Shown here: positions 11,621-20,249 of the stretch, piece after piece
How the letters are laid out: every line of letters starts with the position of its first letter
Position numbering within the stretch: position 1 is the stretch's first letter
NCBI GenBank assembly: GCA_950022295.1
Contig: OX465600.1
Span: 295,041,782-295,105,781 of the forward strand
Direction: 5' to 3'
From: Bromus sterilis
Lineage: Eukaryota > Streptophyta > Magnoliopsida > Poales > Poaceae
DNA: 64,000 bases
The notes under the pieces: generated by a model
The model's database searches: none
Told to the model about the DNA's origin: nothing
Seen by the model: only the letters and a program-made list of their open reading frames with translations
Made by a program: the position numbers and the translations under genes

Positions 11621-12450
11621 TTTAATTTTTTTAATATGATAGGTAACTGATCGGGAAGTTTCAATTTTTTTTCGAAATTGTATCACATCCATGGACATCA
11701 ACAAGGTCCTAGACATCAACATGGTTTAATAGGATTGATATGATACATATAACAACATGTGTGTGTGAAGCGAGCTGAGATTGAGTTGAACGGAACTTAG
11801 AAATTACGCATGATGGGACTGGAGTAGTGTGAGGATGAGTGACCTTTGGAAAAGTTTGACCACGGAGGTCGATTTAACATGAGATTAAGCATAACGACTT
11901 GAGATTAATCATAGTGATATGAGATTAAGAAAAAAATGAATTTTTTAAAAAAGAAAATAAAAAATCAGTTTTTGTAGAAAAAAAGTCATTTTTTTCGAAC
12001 GGGCATACACCTACGGCCAGGCCGTCGGCGTAGTAATAAAATAATAATTAATAATTTTAAAAAATTAGATTTTTTATTTGAACTTAAAAAAAGTTCAAAC
12101 GGGGATACGCCTACGGCCAGCCCGTCGGCGTAGCAATAAAAATAATAATTAATAATTTATTTATTTTTAAAAAGAATTTTGATTTTTTTAAGAAAATGCA
12201 AACGGAGATACGCCTACGACGAGGCCGTCGGCGTAGCTGATCGCCAGGCCAAACGGCCGTTAGTCTCTGCGTGGACCCCACCTCATATATGCCGATGGTC
12301 TAGCCGTCGACGTATTATCCTACGCACATCGGATGCTAACCCGAGGAAGGTATACACTGACGGCGGCCCTCGGCGTAGGCATTCGCCAACGACATTTGAC
12401 TCTGCGCCGACGGTGGCCGGCCGTCGGCGTATAAGTGCAGTCCCGTAGTG

Positions 12451-12790
12451 GTTCCCTGATGTCCTTTCACAAACTTGAGGAGATCCACTAGCAAGAACAA
12501 GGTCGCACTTCCTGGCTTCTTAAAGGGTACCATCCTATGGCGTACTTCATTGCCATAGCCAAAGAAAGGAGACGGAGATGTGAGATTTCCCGCCTTCATA
12601 TTGGTGATTCCCTCTCTTCTGATCAACAGACCATCCTCCGTCACGTCTTTGTGTTTTACCAGGATCTCTACTCCAAACGGTCGGGATCGCCGATTATTAT
12701 CCCCCCTCCCCCTGGGACTCGTCTAGGCTTGTGTCTGCGCCTGATAACTCAGACTTGATGCTTCCCCTCTCTGACCAGGAGATTGCACAC
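12451..12790 (+). pseudogene. LINE (non-LTR) ORF2 fragment
   Basis: The frame at 12537-12758 includes RRRCEISRLHIGDSLSSDQQ and VFVFYQDLYSK. This resembles the segment between endonuclease and reverse transcriptase in plant LINE ORF2 proteins (N-x-I-x-x-L, then F-x-x-FY-x-x-L), and the next frame ends LMLPLSDQEIAHML. It is truncated on both sides, with a frameshift after PPPGTR. Presumably it was part of intron 1 before the CACTA insertion, which abuts it. Confidence 0.5.
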
Positions 12791-14058
12791 ATGTTAAATT
12801 CAAACTTAATTATTAGATTAATACAATTTCATGAATATTATAAATTTAATTATTCGTATTTAAACACAAAGATAATCTAAAATGAAGTAACGATCCAAAT
12901 AAAAAAGATGAGGACTGACGGGAAAGATCACATGGTCAATATATGTCAATATAGAACCCATTTGGATGAGATCATGAAAATGTTCTCCCGTCTGAAATCA
13001 AACCTCAGTCTATAAGGATGTACCACTGTGACCTTGCTCTGGGCCACTATCCAGTTGTCAAATAAAGAGCATGACAGAAATTAAGCACATGAATTAAGTA
13101 CCCACAAGTACTCAATAGAATCATTTTGGAGTGCGAAGTAATTCTTCATATGCTTGGCATGGCCTTTTGCTTCATCTTAATGGACGTACAAGCGGTCCGA
13201 CCGAGATTCTACTCTCAATCACGACAATGAACATTTCAAAAGCAACGCCATCTTCTTCCTTCTCCTTCAATGAAGAGTCGCCGAAGAACATCTTCCCTAA
13301 CCTCTTCATCCACATTATGAAATGTTCATTGTGCAATTTATTTACGAATACAGTAAAATACAATTAAAAGGTCAAGAATCGCACCTAGGCAATTCCTTGA
13401 ACACTTTGCGCGTGAAGCAGGGTGACAACCATCGGCGGCGGTGTTGAGGCAACAATAAGACTGCGGGTGGATGATGGGCTGGGGTGGCCTACAGGTTCCG
13501 AGAAATAAGACTCTCCTCCAACCCATGATCGCTTGTCGCTGAACAAGGTCGCCGCGACCGAACTCCATTTTTTGGAGATTCATCAACGTTATCGTGATTC
13601 TGATGTTGCGTAGCTCATCCGAGGAAGGATTTCTCAATTATCATCATTTTCTATAAACATATCTTTACTACGGTTCTTTTCTATTTAGATCTCCCTTTTG
13701 TCTTGTTTCATTGCAATCCTATTTTCTCCTGCAAGAAATTTAAAATTATATTACAAATACACATGGTTTGACAACTTTAGATATTATTCATTTTTTTAAC
13801 ACAATACATACGTAATATATTGACCTTTAGTTTATAGATATGCACACATGCACTAACATTACACGTGACTCAGACCCATGTGTACATAACTACATATATA
13901 TTTGGTTCGTTCTAGACATTAATGGAGTATTTTTTTTATCATGGAAAACCTTCCATCATGCATGCCTGCCTTCCGTCAAACCAAACTATATAATTGTATT
14001 CATAAAAAAAAACACTATAAACATGTATAATAAACTTATGCTGTAAATTTTTATGCAG
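12791..14058. other. WAK-A intron 1, 3' part, no gene recognised
   Basis: Contains AT-rich sequence and a moderately GC-rich patch at 13380-13640 with no identifiable product. The last ~130 bp before the acceptor are similar to the sequence before the EGF exon in the other two WAK copies. Confidence 0.5.
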
Positions 14059-14202
14059 ATATTGACGAGTGCAAGCATCCACAATTAAATTCATGCTTCG
14101 GCAAGTGTACCAACATGTATGGATCTTTTGAGTGCAGATGCCCACGAGGACATCAAGGCAACGCCAGCCAACCTAATGGATGTGTGAAGTCTACAAACAC
14201 AA

Positions 14203-15085
14203 GTGAGGACCATAATTATGGGTTGTTATTTAATTTTTTAAGATCATCTCAATGTATTTAAATTGTCATAGTGTCAAGCACAACTATTTTAAAGCAAGTC
14301 ACTCAATTTCGTTCCAAAGTGTTGTCTTTTTAGGTTTGTCCAAAGTAAAACATCTATATGTTTGATCGAGTCTAGAAAAACGAACTATATCTTAACAACA
14401 AATTAGATTCAGCAGAAGCAAAGGTTGATGGAAATGCAAAGGCGATGAACCACCACCCCTCCTCCTCTTGCAATAGGGATGGAGCTGATTTTTTACTTGG
14501 AGCATGACATCTCGACGACCAATGTTGTGATATTATTCCGATAGACTTGTTTCGCTATATAGTACAACCCAGGAAGATGAAACCCTTCAGGGGAGGAGTC
14601 CTATCGGACCGACACGCTCGAGTTATGTGTCTTAGCCCCCTAGGGTGTCTGGCCAGGATTTGTGGCCCTCCTAGGGCTACCTCGAGGTTCCTCCTTTTGT
14701 TTGAATGTGTTCTTTTTGGCCTAATCTTCGTTTTGATTTTCTTGTAAGATTTTTGAACTACGGAAGATACATGTTTTCCATTTAACGCGTAGACAAAAAA
14801 AATATACCAAAAAAGGCTTCCGCCCCGCGTAGACAAAAAATATATAGAGTCAGTTCTTTTTGAAAGTTTGTCAATATGTTAGTTCAAATAAATAACAAGA
14901 CATGCATATTTGACAAGATTATGGGATGGAACATACAAAAGTATAGATACGTGTAGAACATATAAGAACCCGTGACTGGTATCTCTCTCGATACACTAAG
15001 TTTAACCTCATATCTCTACCTTCACCTACTTGAGTTAAGTCATCAGAGACCCTAAACCCATGCCCCACTAATCTATTTCTTGCAG
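14203..15085. other. WAK-A intron 2
   Basis: No gene. A segment at 14560-14760 (near CCTTCAGGGGAGGAGTCC to CGGAAGATACATG) is GC-richer than its surroundings and could be an old LINE or transposon scrap, but nothing diagnostic was seen. Confidence 0.5.
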
Positions 15086-16300
15086 GTTTAATCATTGGTC
15101 TATCAGTTTCTAGTGGCCCAACTATTCTACTTTTGTTTATCAGCTCAAAGTTAATAATTCACAAGCTTAAGCATCAAAAGGAACAAAAGTTAAGACAAAA
15201 CTTCTTCCACCAAAATCGTGGACAATTGTTGCAACAATTGGTATCTCATAGGTCAGACATTGCAGAGAGGATGATCATCCCTTTAAAGGAGCTAGAAAAG
15301 GCCACAAACAACTTCCATCCAACTTGTAAGCTTGGTGGTGGAGGGCATGGTACCGTGTACAAAGGCATTTTGTCAGACTTGCATGTTGTGGCCATCAAAA
15401 AGTCAAATATTGTGGTCAAGAGTGAGATTAATGAGTTTATAAACGAAGTTGCCATACTCTCACAAATCAATCATAGGAACATCGTAAAACTTTTTGGATG
15501 TTGCCTTGAGACAGAAGTTGCTTTGTTGGCTTATGAGTTCATTTCCAGTGGAACCCTATGTGATTATCTTCACAATACACCACTAAGATCAATATCTTGG
15601 CCAGAAATATTAAGGATTGCAACGGAAATTGGCAAAGCTCTTGCTTAACTTCACTCAGGCATTTCTGTTCCCGTAATACACAGAGATATCAAGTCTACAA
15701 ATATACTTCTTTGATGATGCTTTTACAACAAAGGTGTGTGACTTTGGGGCTTCAAGGCACATTCCTAAGGATCTAACAGGGATAACAACAGCGGTGCAGG
15801 GAACCTTAGGATATTTGGATCCTATGTATTTTTACTGTGGCCGTCTAACAGAAAAAAGTGATGTTTATAGCTTTGGAGTAATTCTTATTGAGTTGCTTAT
15901 GAGGAAGATGCCAATTAAATATAGATCCTCCAAAGGTGATGGGCTTATTGAGCACTTCATTGAACTAATCATAGAAGGTAAATTGGTAGAAATACTGGAT
16001 AGACAGGTCATGGAGGAGGGAGGCATCCAAGTTGAAGAAGTAGCTGCTTTAGCTGTGTCATGCACAAAACTGAGAGCAGAGGAGCGACCAACTATGAGGC
16101 AGGTGGAGATGACACTGGAAGCCCTTCGGGGACGCAAGGAACGTGTTCGAGTTAGGCAGGATATATCAACAAAAATAAATGAAGGAAGTAATTCCGCAAA
16201 GAGATATGCATATCCTATAAGAAGGACAAGCTTGGAGAACGTGAGTAGGCAATATAGTCAAGAAGGAGAGTTCTTGTTGTCTGCGAGCTACCCTCGATAG

Positions 16301-16846
16301 TCTTCGTAGCTTCTTGTTGTTTAACATGCATGCATGTTTCAATAGGTCGGACATGTGTGAGTACTTTTGTTGTTTCCTTAGTTTTTACGTTCTCTTAATC
16401 ATTTTCCGCTAGTTCAACGACAGATTGTTTCAGTACTGAACATCTGGTACAACTGATTTCATCATGTTGTGCTCATCATATGCTACATGTACACGTACTG
16501 TTATTTTGAAGCCGGTTTTCCCATTTTCCATTACTCACATAACAGTCAGAAACAAGTAAATTCAAGATATATGCATATCTCACGACCCTGCCGATCTTTT
16601 TTTTTCTTTTTTCGAAAAGGAGTGTCTCGACCTCTGCATCAATTGATGCACACAGCCAAACGACCCTGCGATCTGAGACATAGCTATGTATGCGGTTGAC
16701 GGGATCCTATTTCAAATTGCCTGAAGGTGGTTTTCTTAATACAATGTCCTCTCGTCATATTGCATGTACTGCTACTTTAAATGATTGAAATGATTTTCTG
16801 TCCTCAAACCGCTGCCTAACCTAACAACAACCGGCAGCCTGCTTCG
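16301..16846. other. WAK-A 3' flank
   Basis: Likely 3' UTR and intergenic sequence, with no coding signal recognised. A pyrimidine-rich T tract lies near 16600. Confidence 0.5.
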
Positions 16847-16999
16847 ATGTTCACCTTCGACGACAACGCGTCGCTGGAGATGCCGGATAGGACGCTGGTT
16901 AAGATGCAGGACATCTCGCTGGAGGCGATTCTGCTGGACGACGAGGTGCCCGCAATGTGCACAGAGTTATCCAAGCTCATGCAACAGGCAATGAACTAA
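16847..16999 (+). CDS. Short unidentified open frame (50 aa), possible gene fragment
   Basis: An ATG-to-TAA frame of 51 codons reads MFTFDDNASLEMPDRT... and ends ...TELSKLMQQAMN. Codons are G/C-rich at third positions (GAC GAC AAC GCG TCG CTG GAG), unlike the AT-rich neighbourhood, and the acidic, amphipathic composition looks protein-like. I do not recognise the family. It may be a captured exon or the tail of a retrocopy rather than a gene, since no promoter is visible and it sits between WAK-A's 3' end and a LINE scrap. Confidence 0.3.
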   Translation: MFTFDDNASLEMPDRTLVKMQDISLEAILLDDEVPAMCTELSKLMQQAMN

Positions 17000-17059
17000 C
17001 CAACCAGCTGACCAGCAGTGATGCACCTCTATGTTATTTCAATAGACTAGAGCAATCCT

Positions 17060-17407
17060 TTTTCTTCTTCTAAATAGAGGCATAAGCTTTACCTCATTCA
17101 TTAATTAAGGAAATAATAGAGTTTTACAACGAACCTTTACAACCACATGAATAACTACTCTCGCAATATTATCTTTTTTCGCCCCCGCGGATATTCAAAG
17201 CATTGCATCTGTCGTGTGATGGTGTTAAGCAAAACCGTTGGTAGAGCACTCTTTTGGCGGAATACCCAACCTTTCTTTTATTCCACATGGTCCAAGAGAT
17301 AAACATGGTGAGAATAGCCATGACCTTCATATCCGGTGTGTTGGTGCCGGTCCTATTAGCCTATCAAGTCTTGACCGTCCTCTTTGCCTGCCATATGGAG
17401 TTTTCAA
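17060..17407 (-). pseudogene. LINE 3'-end fragment (minus strand)
   Basis: On the minus strand one frame reads ILTMFISWTMWNKRKVGY, similar to the C-terminal W-x-IW-x-ERN block of plant LINE ORF2. It is followed downstream (leftward) by the AT-rich ATTAATGAATGAGG-type tail common at LINE 3' ends. It is truncated at the 5' side. Assigned by motif memory only. Confidence 0.45.
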
Positions 17408-17444
17408 CATGGTGGAGGTGTAATTGCATTACACCTCCACCATG
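17408..17444. repeat. Near-perfect 17-bp palindrome with 3-nt loop
   Basis: CATGGTGGAGGTGTAAT (17408-17424) is followed by TGC and then its exact reverse complement ATTACACCTCCACCATG (17428-17444). This marks an abrupt inversion at the end of the LINE scrap. Confidence 0.95.
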
Positions 17445-17639
17445 GTTTGGAAATTAGTTAAGTGGCATTTAGTGAAGAGATGTGTCTCTACTCAAGCTCC
17501 CTTTTGCAAAGAGTACAAGGTATGTAATTTGTCCACCCCCTTTTGGCCAACCTATTGGTGGTCTAAATCTTATCTTGAGTCGCCAATCAAGCAAATAGAA
17601 ACTTGACCTTCAACGGTACCTATGCCATCCAAACAATTT

Positions 17640-19054
17640 GCGCCATATGAGAAGTGATATTCCTAAGGGGATTGCTAAATCTCAGTTGACTAAGACTTAA
17701 CCAAGTCTCAATCGATGCTATATTCGTGAGATCGTGTGTGAAGATTTGTGCAAAAAATATTTTTACATGTTATATCACTTTCCAGTCAAAGCAACCGTTG
17801 GAATAGATCGGCCGAGCTGAAGAAGCAATCGGCGAATCACTCAAGTGCAGTCGATCGATTGAGGTGCAATCGGTCGACTGAGAAGCATCCGAGCTGAACT
17901 AGGGCAATCAGTAGATTGAGGAGCAATCGGCTGGTTGAGAGGAGTCGGTGAAGAAAAAAAAGCAAATGCAGCAAGATTCAAGACAAGAGTGGGAGGAACC
18001 TGTGCAGGCCCCGCTATCATTTCTTTCTGCCGGACATCCGCAGCTTCAGGGGCTACTGTCGTGGGAATGACCCCCGGGTAGGGTCATCCGGACGAAATAA
18101 CATTTCAAGACGAAGATCAACGATCTAATGACCGCCGATCTAAGCGAGGCCAAAATAATCCAGGCCGACCTGAAGATCGCCATTCTGAAGAAGGCCGATC
18201 TGATCAAGGCCGACCTGAAGACCGCCGATTTGAGAATTGTCGATCTAGAGAAGACCAAACAATACAGGTCGATCTCCAGAGGGCCGAGATGATTAGGTCG
18301 GAAGCCAATTGCTCTGGGAGAGAGCAATCGGCCTCACCTAAGCTCATTCGGCCCAAGTAGATACAAGACTATCTGAGCTAACCACGAGAGTTGACCTTGG
18401 GCCAGATGGGCGCACCCGGCCCGAGGTCATCAATAGGTGATCCCGAGAGATCCGCGTGGCAGACAAAAGCACTACCATGCCGACCTATTAGACGCATGAT
18501 GTTCCCTCGACACATCAGCTGACAGGGCGGCGGAGGCGACAAGGCCTGAGGCAGACGCATGGCTAGACGTAGAGTGCTCCAGGCCTACACAGCAAAATTC
18601 CACGACAAAGTAGGGCTACAACTTTTCGCCGCCTGGCACCTGTAAAGGGCGCAGTCGGCGGGACACATCAGCTCTCCAGAGACTTACAGCTGGGACCTGG
18701 ACCAACCGGAAGTTACCAGGGATCGCTCCTGTGTGAGGGGACGATCACATTTATTTCATCTTCACCCACCAGAGAGAGAGAGCGAGGAGAGAGTTGTGCT
18801 TAGAGCCCTCTCCCCTTCCTCTCATACAGCTCACGGAGCATTCATTATAGCCCGAGTTATTGCTTATAGTTAGCTCGGCAGGAGTAGGGGTGTTATCTCC
18901 ACGGAGAGCCCCGAAGCTGGGTACATCGCGGTGTCTCACTGTGTTTGTCCCCACTCTTGATTCCGGCACCAGCGACACTCACCTCGGTCTGTCCCCCTCT
19001 TTAGCCATTCCCATGGCATCTTCCATCACATATCGACGACAGTCCATCATGTAA
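17640..19054 (+). mobile_element. Retrotransposon LTR-like fragment with 15-bp periodic repeats
   Basis: No TG...CA pair was located. The right part (18870-19050) has the look of a grass gypsy LTR 3' portion (GGGTGTTATCTCCACGGAGA, a CGAAGCTGGGTACATCGCGG-like run, then CACCTCGGTCTGTCCCC and a GACGAC run). The centre holds GCCGAYCTGAAG repeats. The left part (17665-17780) contains CTCAGTTGACTAAGACTTAA/CAAGTCTCAATCGAT, reminiscent of a short MITE. Element class is inferred. Confidence 0.45.
18101..18292 (+). CDS. Short frame with pentapeptide-like repeats (within LTR-like DNA)
   Basis: One frame, open from a TAA at 18098 to a TGA at 18290, encodes eight near-consecutive five-residue units of A-(D/x)-L-x-x type: ADLSE, AKIIQ, ADLKI, AILKK, ADLIK, ADLKT, ADLRI, VDLEK. 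The underlying DNA is a 15-bp period (GCC-GAY-CTG-AAG-AYC). The first ATG is at 18128. The pattern matches the A(D/N)LXX signature of pentapeptide-repeat proteins, but it may simply be an expanded 15-bp satellite in a non-coding LTR. Confidence 0.3.
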   Translation, partial: HFKTKINDLMTADLSEAKIIQADLKIAILKKADLIKADLKTADLRIVDLEKTKQYRSISRGPR

Positions 19055-19503
19055 TTTTTTTTCACTAACTCTTCATGCACGTGCTTTCATTAACTCTGCA
19101 TGCACATGCAATCTAAATAAATAATAACTTAATATGCACTTAGCCTCATGATTTATAAGAGGGTTTTTTACAAAATATTAAATTATGAGTTATCTCATAT
19201 TTTATTTTTATGCTTATCTATAATTGCTATCATTATTTTAGGTTTAGCCAAGGGTGAGGATGTCTCACTGTCTCTACTCAACATTGTTTTCGTCTCATCG
19301 TCTCATTGTAATAAATTAACAAAACAAAAAATGATACTCATTTTGAAGTTTTCATCAAATTTTCTTATATTTTTAGTCTAAATAATATTTCTTTCAGAAG
19401 CATTACAATCAAATTATACTATGTTTAATAAATTTTCTCATGTCTTAAAACATTAAATTGTTTTCTTAACAATTCCCGCAGCAACACGCGGGGTATCATC
19501 TAG
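19055..19503 (+). mobile_element. Helitron 3' portion
   Basis: Ends with the hairpin CCCGC-AGCAACAC-GCGGG followed by GTATCAT and CTAG (19500-19503), then T, the same terminus as the minus-strand elements at 27768 and 46717. Internal sequence (CTTCATGCACGTGCTTTCATTAA..., ATAAGAGG, GTGAGACGATG complement) matches the reverse complement of the 27768-28628 element. The 5' TC terminus was not found, so the start is approximate and the copy may be truncated. Confidence 0.55.
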
Positions 19504-19796
19504 TTCATATAACACACATGATATTGTATCTTAAGAAGTATATCATCAATGCACACATTTTCTTATTACCAATCGTGTGGGATACTTACCTCTCGTTCGT
19601 CCCACACACTTTTCTTGAAATCGTGTGCGATCAACTCTGGCATTACACACATTGTGGATATCAACGGTTTGAGATGGACTACCCCATCAGACAGGGTTTG
19701 TTTACCATGAGCGATGCTTCCCTATCTCCCTTCACGTCCCACTGATGTTTAGTGACGGTTCATGAAAGGTGTGTGATGATTTGATTTGCACTAGTG
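19504..19796. mobile_element. Possible CACTA right-end fragment
   Basis: Ends GATTTGCACTAGTG, whose reverse complement begins CACTAGTGCAAATC, a plausible CACTA terminus. Inward it carries repeated GTGTG-G/CGAT-type subterminal motifs (ATCGTGTGGGATA, CGTTCGTCCCACACAC, ATCGTGTGCGATCA). No left terminus with a matching repeat was found, and the Helitron borders it on the left. Low certainty. Confidence 0.35.
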
Positions 19797-19894
19797 TTCC
19801 AAGCATTGTGAGGCAAGAATATTGTTAGGCTGCTATCATGCTACTACATACGTTAGCCTCCGTCAACTAGAGTGTAACCTCTGTAGAAACATTC

Positions 19895-20249
19895 GCCTTG
19901 GCTGGCCTGCCGTCCCGGTTTGTTAAGACTTGTTTACCTAGGGCTGTTTGAATGCTTCCGAGTCAGTGGTGTAATGAGGTCACATACAGTACAATCAACA
20001 GAAATGTATTGGCATTTGGTGCCGGACATCTCCCGTGCCGGCTAAATTTCACATTTTACAATTGCCCGAGGCTAGTTCAGTGTTGAATTTTAAGTCGTCC
20101 CTTGACGGTAACAAGCTATCAACTCCGTTCTAGTTTAAATTATAGGTGTAATTTAAGGAGACGCCCAGTGGTAAGGCTTGCCCTTGTACACAGTATTTAA
20201 GAGAATGTATGTACGGAACCTTAACCACACCAATATTGAACAAATTACA
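19895..20249 (+). promoter_or_regulatory. WAK-B proximal promoter and 5' leader
   Basis: Conserved with the split promoter of WAK-A (4745-5000 plus 7304-7396). A TATTTAA box at 20194-20200 lies about 50 bp before the ATG. In WAK-A the matching place reads GTACTTCAGAGAATG instead of GTACACAGTATTTAAGAGAATG, so the box is absent there. The short distance to the ATG implies a very short leader or use of another start site. Element function is inferred from position and conservation. Confidence 0.5.

Larger units (their letters stand above)
8868..12450. mobile_element. Non-autonomous CACTA (En/Spm) transposon in WAK-A intron 1
   Basis: The ends are perfect 13-bp inverted repeats, CACTACGGGACTG at 8868-8880 and CAGTCCCGTAGTG at 12438-12450, flanked by a 3-bp target duplication GTT (8865-8867 and 12451-12453). 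This is diagnostic of the CACTA superfamily. Subterminal regions carry many copies, in both orientations, of a CTACGCCGACGGCC core (for example near 8903, 8931, 9001, 9168, 9266, 12028, 12112, 12223, 12421), the expected TNPA-type binding repeats. There is no transposase frame, so the 3583-bp element is non-autonomous. Its interior is a triplicated AT-rich unit with a Mutator-type MITE inserted in it. Confidence 0.93.
7397..16300 (+). pseudogene. WAK-A: wall-associated receptor kinase pseudogene (3 exons)
   Basis: Exons by comparison with the intact copy at 20250-30783: 7397-8308 (signal peptide MSSMAWMLVLLALAAWAVTA, cysteine-rich GUB_WAK extracellular domain), 14059-14202 (calcium-binding EGF, DIDEC...C..C, phase-1 boundaries) and 15086-16300 (transmembrane segment LIIGLSVSSG... 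and Ser/Thr kinase). All splice sites are retained (CAG|GTAAGA, GCAG|AT, CAA|GTGAGG, GCAG|GTTT). It cannot make the full protein. A 16-bp deletion near 7578 shifts the frame after CDNTTPP. TAC became TAA at 15646-15648 in GKAL-Y-LHSG. One extra T lies in the CTTCTTTGATG run near 15710, inside NILLDD. The kinase keeps HRD, DFGASR and GTLGYLDPMYF. Intron 1 (5.75 kb) holds a CACTA element and a LINE scrap. A short secreted or kinase-only product cannot be excluded. Confidence 0.88.
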
